A DNA stretch of 63,459 nt, from NCBI GenBank assembly GCA_011772205.1, contig WVZY01000020.1, forward strand, positions 147,945-211,403, written 5' to 3'. The first letter of the stretch is position 1; every line of letters starts with the position of its first letter. A program made the translations under genes and the position numbers. The DNA comes from Candidatus Latescibacterota bacterium (lineage in GTDB: Bacteria > Krumholzibacteriota > Krumholzibacteriia > WVZY01). The notes below the pieces were generated by a model. It searched no databases and was not told where the DNA came from. It saw only the letters and a program-made list of their open reading frames with translations. Below, in pieces: positions 20,102 through 29,063 of the stretch.

Positions 20102-22066
20102 ATGTGGATAGGTGTGATGCCATCAACATTTCTAGGCTCCATGCGGTATGCATATCTCACCTTCGCAATCTTCATAATCTCGGCATTGATGTTCGTTCCA
20201 TCTGTTGCGCAGGACGACAACGAAACATGTCTCTCCTGTCACGATGATCCGGAGCTTACAACGACGAGAGACAGTGTTGAAATATCGATTTATGTCACAC
20301 AAAACGCTTTGGACGGATCTGTCCATGAAGGCCTTAGCTGTATCGACTGCCATGCTGACCTCGATGGTTTCGATGACTACCCGCACCCCAAGAGACTCGG
20401 AAAAGCGAGTTGTTCAAACTGCCACGACGACGTGTGGGAAGTATTTGCAGCTTCGGCGCATGGAGAAGCACTCGATAATCCCAAGGCGGCCACATGTACC
20501 TCTTGCCACGGAACGCACAGCATTCTCGCGTCGAGGGACTCTCTATCCTTGTCCTCGCACTACAATCTTCCGAAAACCTGTTCGTCCTGTCATCGTGAGC
20601 TGACATTGAAAAAAGATCCGGACATCCATGTCGTAGATGCATACGCGCGCTACGTTCGTGGAGTCCACGGAAGACGCGTCGCGAAGGGATACGAAGATGC
20701 GCCTTCCTGTGAAGATTGCCATGGGATCCATGATCTCTACAAGGCGTCCGATCCTCGGTCGAAAGTGTACAAAACCAGCGTCCCCGAAACATGTGCCAGG
20801 TGTCACAGCGATATCTATGCGCAATACGAAAATGGCATCCACGGCAAAGCTCTTGCTGCCGGGATATTGGATTCCCCCAATTGCAGCGACTGCCATGGCG
20901 AGCACGAAATCCTTGCGATCGGTGATCCCGATTCTCCCGTGAATCTTGCAAACATTGCCGACTACGTCTGCGGAAGGTGCCACAACGATTTGCAGTTGGT
21001 AAAAAAATACGGGATGAAAAATGGGCAGTTTACCACATACCAGGATTCCTACCATGGATTAGCCGTTCACAGAGGCTCGACGAAGGCAGCCAGCTGCGCT
21101 TCTTGCCACAGAGCTCACGACATTCTGCCCACCACCAATCCGGCCTCGACCGTGCATCCCGATCATGTCACCGATACATGCAGGAAATGTCATCCAAATG
21201 CGACTGAAGCATTTGCTGCAAGCTATACCCATCAGGCAATCGAGCTCACCGAGAACCGGCTGAATGCGATCATCCGGCAGATTTACATACTGCTGATCGT
21301 CGTTGTAATCGGCGGAATGGTGATCCACACCCTGATCATCTATATCCGGTTTGTCGTCGAGAAGCGCCAGCGGATGAGGTCTGTACCAACAGTGCAGAGG
21401 TTCACCAAGAATATGGTTTTTCAGCATATGCTGCTGATCATATCGTTCTCCGTGCTGGTGATCACGGGTTTTGCGCTCCGGTATCCCGATACTTGGTGGG
21501 TGTCGGTCCTGAACTCCTTTGGTATGTACGAGAACGTACGGTCGCTGATCCACCGAATTGCTGCTGGAATACTTGTATACGCTGCGCTTCATCACATCCT
21601 CTTCTTGATCATCTCCAGACGGGGAAGACAAGAGTTAAAAGCCATTGCGCCCACTGTGCAGGATGTGAGTGAGGCGAAAACGAACATCCTTTATCATCTC
21701 GGGCTGAGCGGGAAGAAGGCCGATTTCGGCCGTTATGATTATACGGAGAAAGCGGAATACTGGGCGCTCATTTGGGGAACGGTTGTGATGGCGATTACGG
21801 GATTCATCCTTTGGTTTCCCACATTCTTCACGTCATTCCTTCCGCCCTGGATTGTGAAGGTCGCCGAAACGATCCATCTGTACGAAGCATGGTTGGCCAC
21901 ACTGGCGATCGTTCTGTATCATTTCTTCTTCGTGATCTTTCATCCGGAACGGTACCCAATGTCGCTCACATGGTTGAATGGCAAGATCACCGAGAGAGAG
22001 CTCAGGCACCATCACCCGAAATGGTACCGCTCCATGAACAGACCCGCCGAAGAGGAAGACGCATAA
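20102..22066 (+). CDS. CbcL-like fusion: 11-heme cytochrome c with cytochrome b membrane domain
   Basis: A signal sequence (best from Met14, MRYAYLTFAIFIISALMF) leads into a periplasmic region with 11 CxxCH motifs, ending near residue 370. Five membrane segments follow, at about 393-415, 438-460, 483-506, 553-573 and 597-615. They carry histidines placed like the b-heme ligands of the FdnI/HydC family (FQHMLLI, IHRIAAGILVYAALHH, LYHFFFVIFHP). This architecture is that of CbcL, a menaquinol-oxidising inner-membrane cytochrome needed for metal respiration in Geobacter. It is 654 residues long and is probably co-transcribed with the 18-heme gene upstream. The electron acceptor is not shown by the sequence. 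Confidence 0.88.
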   Translation: MWIGVMPSTFLGSMRYAYLTFAIFIISALMFVPSVAQDDNETCLSCHDDPELTTTRDSVEISIYVTQNALDGSVHEGLSCIDCHADLDGFDDYPHPKRLGKASCSNCHDDVWEVFAASAHGEALDNPKAATCTSCHGTHSILASRDSLSLSSHYNLPKTCSSCHRELTLKKDPDIHVVDAYARYVRGVHGRRVAKGYEDAPSCEDCHGIHDLYKASDPRSKVYKTSVPETCARCHSDIYAQYENGIHGKALAAGILDSPNCSDCHGEHEILAIGDPDSPVNLANIADYVCGRCHNDLQLVKKYGMKNGQFTTYQDSYHGLAVHRGSTKAASCASCHRAHDILPTTNPASTVHPDHVTDTCRKCHPNATEAFAASYTHQAIELTENRLNAIIRQIYILLIVVVIGGMVIHTLIIYIRFVVEKRQRMRSVPTVQRFTKNMVFQHMLLIISFSVLVITGFALRYPDTWWVSVLNSFGMYENVRSLIHRIAAGILVYAALHHILFLIISRRGRQELKAIAPTVQDVSEAKTNILYHLGLSGKKADFGRYDYTEKAEYWALIWGTVVMAITGFILWFPTFFTSFLPPWIVKVAETIHLYEAWLATLAIVLYHFFFVIFHPERYPMSLTWLNGKITERELRHHHPKWYRSMNRPAEEEDA

Positions 22067-22109
22067 GAGCGATCCTGATGCTTCGCCGCCGGAGATCGGT
22101 GTGCAGGAG

Positions 22110-24896
22110 TTATTTGTATCCGAAGAGGACAGAGTAAATAATCAGACCAACCAGGACCAGGCCGATCGCCAGAAAGGTGTATCCGAACACGTAGACCCCG
22201 CGCTCCCATTGTCTCGAAATTTTCTTCGTAAACACTCGCTTTCGGAGCTCCCCACTTCTCCTCAGTTCCTCGTACTCCTCGGGGCGGTCTTTCTTGTACT
22301 CCTCTAATGGAACACTTCCAGTGAAGATCACCGTATCCATGGGAAATGCTTCCGGCCTTAGGTGCGTGTTGAAGAAGTGAATGGTAAAGATAAAGCCGAC
22401 TGCGAGGAGCGCCTCGTCGCTGTGGACGATATTGGCAACATTTATAAGAGGACCAGGAAGAAATTTCGTGAAGAACTCTGGGAACCAAAGCATCAAGCCG
22501 GAGAGACCGATAACGGCGACGCCCCAGAAAACTGCCAAATAGTCGAACTTCTCCCAATACGTCCATCTGCCGTAATTCGGACGCGGTCCCCTGCCGAAAA
22601 ACCATTTCAGCGTGCCGAAGAACTCTTTTACATCTTTCCTGTTGAACATGAGAGAGTTTTTGCCGAAAGCGAGTTCACGGAATCCGATTCTGTGCTTGCT
22701 TTTGTGCCTGACGAGGGTGGCGAGATGGAAGAAGAAATAGCCGAAAGTGATCACGGCGGCGATGCGATGGATCACACCGGCAACTCTCACTCCTCCCAGA
22801 AGAGTTGCTATGAAGTTTGCCCACGGCATCGAGGAAAATTTGAGCATCATTCCGGTCAATGCCAATGACATAAAGCTGACGATCACGAGAATGTGTGTCA
22901 CGCGTTGAGTCCGGTTGAAACGCTTGATAAAGTATCTCCCTTCTGCGCTCTTTTTGTGCTCGCTGCTTCGGTCTATCATGTGTTTGAAAGACCGCGGCAG
23001 CCACATCAGTGTGTGGAGGCCGAAAAAGCCGAACACACCGATGAGCAAGGATGTCATCGCCCAGTATGTATAGAACAATATTGGATATTTTGCCGGGTCG
23101 TGGTGGGTTGCATGTGTGAGGTATCCAGTGAAGCGTCGATGAGCGTCTTCGTGGCATGTCTGGCAGGTTTCTACGATGTTGTTGAATCCGATAGACGACG
23201 TTGGATCAGAGGCGCTGAGTATCAAATGGGCGCCATGACAGTCGGAACACTTTGCAGCCTTGAGGTAACCCAGCTGGTAAGCTTTGCCGTGCATCGTATC
23301 GAGATAGGTTTCTCCGAGATCGGTGTGGCAGGAACCGCACTGAAGCGTTACCTCTGTCATGAATTGGTCTCTCTCCACCTCCGCAATCGTGTGTGCGGAA
23401 TGACAGTCGGTGCACGTTGGCAGCTTTTCCTCCCCTTCTTTGCTGCCCGCGAAATGAACGCTCTTTATGAATTGCTTGTATATGCCCCGATGGCAGGAGG
23501 CGCATGTGGCCGGTATGTTCTTTTCGTAAACGGACGAGCGTTTGTTTATGTGTTTTAGGATCAAATGGGCACTGTGGCAGTCGATGCATATGGCACTGGG
23601 GAGAAGGCCTTTCTCGGTGAGCCCTCTTCCATGCACGCTCGTCGAATAGTCCGTATATGCTGCCACCTCTGCAAGTATACCCAGCAAGGACGCCTTGCCC
23701 TCTTCCCTGTGACAGTCGCCGCATAGCCTGGGGATGGCACTCCTGAATGTACCCGCAGTATCGTCGGAATGGGATTTCACGTCGTGCGAGCCATGACAGG
23801 TCGTGCAGTAAGGGGCTTGCTCCATTTTGTTGACGAAGGCCTGACCGTGGCCGCTTAAGAAGTATTCCTCGGATATTTTGGCGTGGCAGTTCGAGCAATC
23901 CACTCGTCCGGACGGCTCGCAGGGACGGTGGATCCGCGGGTCAATATCAGAATGGCATTTTACGCAGGGGATATCGCGGTGTTCGGAGCGGGACAGCACC
24001 GTCCTGTTCACCGTCATCGACAGCGTGTCTCCCTCGACGATCTTGAATACGTTTGGTTTTTCGTGACATTTGAGGCAGTCACGATCCGAAATCGTGAGCG
24101 CCAGCGATTCTTTTCGAACTTTGTGCGGACGGTGGCAGTCCGTGCACGCCGGTATTGCTCCAGGTTCCGTTTCCCACAGTTCCCCGCGAATGATCCGGAT
24201 GTGCACCTCTTCGATTCTGGAGTGACACTGCATGCAGGTGGCAGCGATGTTTCGCGGCGAAACGGAAGATCTCGGGTCCGTGTGAGGCAGGACCATATGG
24301 CTCCTATGGCAGTCAGTGCAGGCAGCAGTGACAATGAGGCCTTTCTTGAATAGCCCCTCTCCGTGAATGCTCTGACTGTAGTTCTCTATGATGTTGTGCT
24401 CGGAAATGTCGTACGTCCGGGCAACCGGCGCGCCCTCGCGGTGGCACCCGCCGCAAAGATAGGGGACGTTGGTTTTATAAGTCGGGGCCGTCGGGTTTGC
24501 CGATGAGAGGATGCCGTGGATTCCATGGCAGTCCGAGCATGCTGGCGCGTATGCAGCGTTGCGGTGCAGCGCCTGGCCGTGAATACCCGCATCGAAATTG
24601 AGCTGGATGTCGTCGTGACAGATTCCGCAATACACTTTTTTGAGCGTTTCTGGGTGCGGAAGATCTTCAACATCCGCATCTTCGTGGCAGTCGATGCATT
24701 CGAGATCCCTATGCACCGATCGCGAGAACACATCGCCGTCTACGAATAGCGAAACGATCTTACCCGCGCGTTCCGTCTCGAGGTCCCGATCCGAATGGCA
24801 GTCCAAACATGTTTCGTTATCCACAGCGGCGGGAACTTCCAGCCAGAGAAAGGCACCGAATGCGACAAACAGGACAATGAGTGCGCTGCGTTTCAT
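22110..24896 (-). CDS. CbcL-like fusion: 19-heme cytochrome c with cytochrome b membrane domain
   Basis: This 928-residue protein has a signal peptide ([19 protein letters not shown]) and 19 CxxCH motifs between residues about 30 and 580, with repeating blocks of CxDCHxxH-type units. Six membrane segments follow, at about 602-629, 664-684, 707-728, 784-804, 826-845 and 903-927. Segments 2, 3 and 5 hold histidines equivalent to those of the 11-heme protein ([41 protein letters not shown]), so the two are paralogues. It is convergent with the 11-heme gene, 43 bases apart. The likely role is quinol oxidation with transfer to a periplasmic or extracellular acceptor. Confidence 0.88.
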   Translation of the reverse strand: MKRSALIVLFVAFGAFLWLEVPAAVDNETCLDCHSDRDLETERAGKIVSLFVDGDVFSRSVHRDLECIDCHEDADVEDLPHPETLKKVYCGICHDDIQLNFDAGIHGQALHRNAAYAPACSDCHGIHGILSSANPTAPTYKTNVPYLCGGCHREGAPVARTYDISEHNIIENYSQSIHGEGLFKKGLIVTAACTDCHRSHMVLPHTDPRSSVSPRNIAATCMQCHSRIEEVHIRIIRGELWETEPGAIPACTDCHRPHKVRKESLALTISDRDCLKCHEKPNVFKIVEGDTLSMTVNRTVLSRSEHRDIPCVKCHSDIDPRIHRPCEPSGRVDCSNCHAKISEEYFLSGHGQAFVNKMEQAPYCTTCHGSHDVKSHSDDTAGTFRSAIPRLCGDCHREEGKASLLGILAEVAAYTDYSTSVHGRGLTEKGLLPSAICIDCHSAHLILKHINKRSSVYEKNIPATCASCHRGIYKQFIKSVHFAGSKEGEEKLPTCTDCHSAHTIAEVERDQFMTEVTLQCGSCHTDLGETYLDTMHGKAYQLGYLKAAKCSDCHGAHLILSASDPTSSIGFNNIVETCQTCHEDAHRRFTGYLTHATHHDPAKYPILFYTYWAMTSLLIGVFGFFGLHTLMWLPRSFKHMIDRSSEHKKSAEGRYFIKRFNRTQRVTHILVIVSFMSLALTGMMLKFSSMPWANFIATLLGGVRVAGVIHRIAAVITFGYFFFHLATLVRHKSKHRIGFRELAFGKNSLMFNRKDVKEFFGTLKWFFGRGPRPNYGRWTYWEKFDYLAVFWGVAVIGLSGLMLWFPEFFTKFLPGPLINVANIVHSDEALLAVGFIFTIHFFNTHLRPEAFPMDTVIFTGSVPLEEYKKDRPEEYEELRRSGELRKRVFTKKISRQWERGVYVFGYTFLAIGLVLVGLIIYSVLFGYK

Positions 24897-25303
24897 GAAC
24901 TCGACCTACAAGTAATTCCCTATCCCAAAAGGCTTTAGCCTGGGAAGCATAGCACAGAGTTGGGTTCGGATGCCAGCTTGCTCCGAAGTTTTTTCGCTGA
25001 TCTGAGGGCTTTCGTGCGGAGAAATGCAGCCCGAAGCAAGCTTTGGCCAGAAATGTCGATATATTGGAAGCAATCGATCAAGTGGCAGGAGAATTCTACT
25101 TCGCATCACTCTGGAATAAGTGGCAGGGGACTCGTATTCCGGAGGGTGTTAACACCTTGATGCGCACCATTGTTTTTTTCAGCCAATTCGACTCTAAACG
25201 AACATCAGGGCTCTTCCGAGAGCCAAGCTCGACTTTATACCGATAGGACCGGGCATCGTCGGGGCAACCGCTCGAGGGGGCGCCGGAGTAAGGTGCGGAC
25301 CTT
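24897..25303. other. divergent intergenic region
   Basis: About 400 bases lie between the start of the 19-heme gene and the promoter of the phosphoesterase gene. Short open frames here have no supporting motif or ribosome site. I see no clear repeats or hairpins. It must contain the cytochrome promoter on the minus strand, which I could not identify. Confidence 0.35.
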
Positions 25304-25331
25304 TTGCTTTGTTGCATTCGAACGGTATGCT
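25304..25331 (+). promoter_or_regulatory. promoter for the NrnA-like gene
   Basis: TTGCTT (25304-25309) and TATGCT (25326-25331) are 16 bases apart. The predicted start of transcription is near 25338, about 34 bases before the ATG, with AGGAG at 25360-25364. Confidence 0.45.
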
Positions 25332-25371
25332 ATATTGAGTAGTTATTTTTGCCGGGCGCAGGAGTATTCCG

Positions 25372-26361
25372 ATGTGGGATAAGGTTATAGAGTTCATAAA
25401 AGCACACCAATCGTTTTTGCTGACGACGCACATTCATCCGGAAGGCGACGCCATCGGCTCCGAGATGGCGCTCAAAGCGTTTCTCAAGAGTCGGGGGAAA
25501 CATACCTGTGTCGTGAATTCCAGCGAAACGCCAAGAAATTGCGAGTTCCTCGATCCCAAGTCCGAAATCATGGTATACCCTGATACGTTTCGCCCGGATG
25601 TGGTGGATCAAAGCGATGGATTCATTATCCTCGATGTGAATGGGTGGATACACCTCGGACGATTCGCGGAAGTCATTCAAAACAGTACGAAACCTCGTGT
25701 GTGCATCGACCACCATCAAGGATTCGAAAATGATTTTGTCGATATCCTCGTCAGCGACACCTCCGCTTCGGCCACAGGAGTGTTGGTGTACGAACTCATC
25801 AAGGAAATGGGCGGAGATATCACCCCTCAAATAGCCGAAGCGATTTACGCCTCGATCGTTGCGGATACCGGGACCTTCCGGTTCACGAACACGGATGCAC
25901 GGACGTTCCAGATCGCCGCCGAGCTCTATGAGAACGGAGCGGATCCTTTTCGCATTCATCGAAACATCTTCGCCAACCGGAGCTGGGGAGCGGCGCGTCT
26001 GATGGGCCCAGTGCTCAACACCATCGAATCGGCCGCCGACGGCAAGGTCGTTTGGATACGGGTAACGAAAGAGATGTTCGAGCAAGCAGGTGCCGTTTAC
26101 GAGGACAGCGACGGAATCCTCGAGCTGGTGCGTGCGATCAAAGGCGTCGAATTATGCCTCTTTTTCAAGCAAACGGAGAAAGGGCCGATCAAAGTCTCCG
26201 TACGATCGAATGGCCTTGTCGATGCATACCGCATTGCCAGACTGCATGGCGGCGGTGGTCACCGGATGGCATCGGGCCTCAACGTGGACGGCCCGATGGA
26301 GCAGGCGATCGAAAAGGTTGTCCAGACTTGCCTCGAGGCGCCCGAGCTCAAAGACCGGTGA
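25372..26361 (+). CDS. DHH/DHHA1 phosphoesterase, NrnA-like oligoribonuclease/pAp phosphatase
   Basis: The 329-residue protein has the two-domain DHH architecture. The first block is THIHPEGDAIGS, where NrnA usually has NPDGDAIGS. The DHH motif is in CIDHHQGF (about residue 117), IVADTGTFRF holds another metal ligand, and the DHHA1 domain ends with HGGGGHRMASG. NrnA proteins degrade short RNA and dephosphorylate pAp using Mn. The length is the family norm. The gene appears to be a single transcription unit with AGGAG 7 bases before its ATG. Confidence 0.85.
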   Translation: MWDKVIEFIKAHQSFLLTTHIHPEGDAIGSEMALKAFLKSRGKHTCVVNSSETPRNCEFLDPKSEIMVYPDTFRPDVVDQSDGFIILDVNGWIHLGRFAEVIQNSTKPRVCIDHHQGFENDFVDILVSDTSASATGVLVYELIKEMGGDITPQIAEAIYASIVADTGTFRFTNTDARTFQIAAELYENGADPFRIHRNIFANRSWGAARLMGPVLNTIESAADGKVVWIRVTKEMFEQAGAVYEDSDGILELVRAIKGVELCLFFKQTEKGPIKVSVRSNGLVDAYRIARLHGGGGHRMASGLNVDGPMEQAIEKVVQTCLEAPELKDR

Positions 26362-26570
26362 ATCGAGATAGATAGATCTCCAAGGATCCTGCGACAGACT
26401 TCAGCCGCGCCGTCCCCATCTGAATGTCATCTCTCTGCAGTGTTTTCTCCTCACATAACATGGAACCGTGCGAGTTGGCGGATTCCAGCGAAGACCGTGA
26501 CCATGCTGGAACTTACATTCTCATCGTCGAGGGAGCCTTCGAGTAAATTTGCAGCGCATAATAAAGAGAG

Positions 26571-26632
26571 CCGGTTCCGGCAATGCAAGCCTTAGGGAGG
26601 GCAACGGAAGCCTGTCGCATCACCGGAACCGG
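26571..26632 (+). other. structured element with perfect 10-bp inverted repeat in a 580-base gap
   Basis: The 26362-26942 gap carries no convincing gene. Within it CCGGTTCCGG (26571-26580) is repeated inverted as CCGGAACCGG (26623-26632). A further TGC/GCA pair sits 3 bases inside on each side, and the inner 26 bases are rich in GGG and AAGCC. No run of T follows, so a simple terminator is unlikely. The fold suggests a small RNA, a leader element or the end of a lost mobile element. No known riboswitch class was matched. Confidence 0.4.
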
Positions 26633-26862
26633 GTGAAATCTGATGGAGGAATCCTGTCCACTTTGTTAATACTGATTTCCAGGGAAAATGTTCCAAGAAC
26701 CTTTCAGAGTTGAGAGAATTTTATCGCGAGCCATGTGCTCAAAAGGCAGGTCCATCTTCTGGAGCCGGGACAAGGGACCGGTCGAGCGGCCCGCATCATG
26801 GCTGGCTTGACAAATGGATCTTATTAATTTAAAAGGGATTGCGAAATAATAGGCGCGTTTTC

Positions 26863-26913
26863 TTGACAAAATGGTCAAGAGCCATTATGCTCAAACAAAT
26901 GGTTTAACTAAAC
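26863..26913 (+). promoter_or_regulatory. promoter and candidate operator of the tetR operon
   Basis: TTGACA at 26863-26868 and TATGCT at 26886-26891 are separated by exactly 17 bases, a near-consensus sigma70 promoter. The perfect palindrome GTTTAACTAAAC at 26902-26913 begins about 4 bases after the predicted transcription start, a position where a bound TetR-type dimer would block transcription. AAGGGGG precedes the tetR ATG at 26943. Confidence 0.7.
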
Positions 26914-26942
26914 GGTTGGTTATATACTAAGGGGGACGCTCC

Positions 26943-27578
26943 ATGCCAATTGCTCCGCCAAAAGATCGCGGCCGGGGAACGATCGACAATATCTTCAATG
27001 CCGCCGTGAGGCACTTCTCCATGAAAGGGTACGAGGGGGCGCGAATCGACGAGATCGCGGGAGAGGCCGGTATCAATAAAGCATCAATTTATTACCATGT
27101 TGGTGACAAAGCCGAACTCTACCAAATGGTGATCGACCGGATTCTCGGAACCATTGCGGATCGCGTCGCAGAGAACATTAAGAAATCTCCGGTGAATGAG
27201 GATCGTATTCGAATCTTCGTTAAGACTATCGCACGAAACATCGGTGCAAACGAACACTTCGCCCCGTTGATGATGAGAGAGATCGCATCCGGAGGAGCTC
27301 ATCTTTCCGATAGTGTGATGCTCCAGATGATGCGGGTTTTCGGAGCGTTGTTTTGCATCCTCGACGAAGGCAAAAACGAAGGAAAGTTGCGTCCTGTAAA
27401 TCCGCTGGTAGTGCATTTGATGATTATCGGGGGCCTCGTGTTTTATATGGCCGGCGGATCTCTCCGGCAAAGGATCGGATCTCTGGGCGAGGCTGAGCTC
27501 CAAATCGACCTGGATATCCCTATGGACAAAGCAGCGGAGCAGTTCGCAGACTTGATAGCAGCTGCGCTGAGAGTGTAA
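26943..27578 (+). CDS. TetR/AcrR-family transcriptional regulator
   Basis: The 211-residue protein has the TetR helix-turn-helix at residues about 15-60 (FSMKGYEGARIDEIAGEAGINKASIYYHVGDKAELY) and a C-terminal ligand domain with hydrophobic helices. It opens a set of co-directional genes for an outer-membrane protein, an RND exporter and a LolA-like carrier, and it probably represses them and itself through the palindrome at 26902. The effector is unknown. Regulators of this type next to RND exporters often respond to lipophilic compounds. Confidence 0.9.
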   Translation: MPIAPPKDRGRGTIDNIFNAAVRHFSMKGYEGARIDEIAGEAGINKASIYYHVGDKAELYQMVIDRILGTIADRVAENIKKSPVNEDRIRIFVKTIARNIGANEHFAPLMMREIASGGAHLSDSVMLQMMRVFGALFCILDEGKNEGKLRPVNPLVVHLMIIGGLVFYMAGGSLRQRIGSLGEAELQIDLDIPMDKAAEQFADLIAAALRV

Positions 27579-27698
27579 CTTGGAGAAAAAACGGAGAGGG
27601 AGGAAGTGAATGAGTCGTGAGAAAGGCGTTCCGAAATCCGATGACAGGGATGAAGCTCCGGAGCCGTGTTTAGCCATTTTCACATAAGAGGAGCAATT

Positions 27699-29039
27699 AT
27701 GAAATGGCTGTGGCTTTTTCTAGTACCGTTATTTAATTCCCATTTGTATTCCCAGGACTTATTCGAGAAAGCCGTCGGCGGTGATACTCTCGGCGCTGCA
27801 ATTTCTCAAAGAACGGCTTTCGAGCTGAACGGTTATCTCCGAGGCGATTTCTATGCAGGCAAGGTTCCGAATGAGGATAAAGCCGAAATGAAAAGCGGAT
27901 ATTCGGAACTCTCGTTGAAATTCAGGATTCGCCGGCAGGATCTGGGAGACGCTTTTGCCGAAGTGCGTTTTCGGTGGGGGCATGAGTTTGGCGAGAAAAT
28001 CGACGAAGTGGGTATCCGCGAGGTTTATGTCAGCACCTATGTCGGGCGCTTTGATTTCCGCCTTGGACGGCAGATCGTCGTTTGGGGCCGGGCGGACGGA
28101 TTCAATCCGACGGACAACATTACTCCTGAGGATCCCCTTGTCCGGTCGCCAAACGAGGACGACCGCAGGGAGGGGAATTTCATCATTCGATCTTATTTCA
28201 ATTATCAACCTCTGCGTATCGAGGCGATTTGGGTGCCGATATACGAGGCCTCGGTGCTTCCGACGAGCATTCTCTCTCTACCGCCGGGCATCACCTTCAT
28301 GGCACCTGATTTCCCCGGCGCAAACCTCGAGAACAATAGTTTCGCCTTGAAGACGAATCTCGAGTTAGCCTCATTCGATGGGTCCTTATCCTACTTCAAT
28401 GGCTACAATCCTTCTCCCGGCATCGGCATCGTCGCAAAGCGTGTGACACCCACGGGCATCGAAATCGATATCATGCCAAGAGCCTACCGATTGCATGTAC
28501 TCGGAGCTGATTTCTCCACATCGCTATTGAGAAGCATTGGGCTCAGAGGGGAATTTGCGTACGGAATGCCGTTCGATGATTGGGAAAGCGCTTATTATAT
28601 TCCGAATCCTGATCTTCAGTACGTGATTGGAATAGACAAGGAATTTGACGGCACGTTCAGTATCATTCTGCAGTATGTGGGCAGGCATGTTTTTGATTTT
28701 ATTGATCTCGCTCCGCCGGCGTCTCCCACAGAAATTCCGGAACACCAGATTGCGTTCAGAAACAGGCTGATTACTTTCCAGCGTGATGAGGTGATCCATG
28801 CGGTGTCATTTCGGCCCGAGGTGAAGCTCATGTATGAAACCCTCTCCCTCGAGATTTTGGGGCTTTATAGCTTCACGACCGAAGAGCTCGTTCTGAGGCC
28901 CCAGGCGGCGTACGATATTGCCGATGCGTTGACGTTCGCAGTTGGGGGAGAAATTTACTCGGGGCCCGAAGACACACTGTACGGAAGTTTGGATTCGCAG
29001 CTGAGCGCTTTTTTCGTCGAGCTGAAGTCTTCGTTTTAG
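27699..29039 (+). CDS. outer-membrane protein (porin-like), RND operon
   Basis: ATG at 27699 has AGAGGAG 5 bases before it. The 446-residue product begins with a signal peptide (MKWLWLFLVPLFNSHLYSQ) and contains the segment FDFRLGRQIVVWGRADGFNPTDNI. That segment is typical of DUF1302-like outer-membrane proteins, where the R-Q-x-x-x-W-G motif recurs. Amphipathic strands continue to a terminal phenylalanine (VELKSSF), consistent with a beta-barrel. It stands 24 bases before the RND exporter and probably gives that system its outer-membrane part. Confidence 0.75.
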   Translation: MKWLWLFLVPLFNSHLYSQDLFEKAVGGDTLGAAISQRTAFELNGYLRGDFYAGKVPNEDKAEMKSGYSELSLKFRIRRQDLGDAFAEVRFRWGHEFGEKIDEVGIREVYVSTYVGRFDFRLGRQIVVWGRADGFNPTDNITPEDPLVRSPNEDDRREGNFIIRSYFNYQPLRIEAIWVPIYEASVLPTSILSLPPGITFMAPDFPGANLENNSFALKTNLELASFDGSLSYFNGYNPSPGIGIVAKRVTPTGIEIDIMPRAYRLHVLGADFSTSLLRSIGLRGEFAYGMPFDDWESAYYIPNPDLQYVIGIDKEFDGTFSIILQYVGRHVFDFIDLAPPASPTEIPEHQIAFRNRLITFQRDEVIHAVSFRPEVKLMYETLSLEILGLYSFTTEELVLRPQAAYDIADALTFAVGGEIYSGPEDTLYGSLDSQLSAFFVELKSSF

Positions 29040-29063
29040 AACGGCTGCAAAAGGGAATCGAAC

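Noticed and set aside
24960-25246. Two overlapping short frames before the NrnA-like gene
   Set aside because: They lack ribosome sites and motifs, and the second runs through the region of the upstream promoter search without any homology.
26571-26660. Cobalamin, c-di-GMP or SRP RNA candidate
   Set aside because: The conserved bases of those RNA classes were not found; only a strong inverted repeat is visible.
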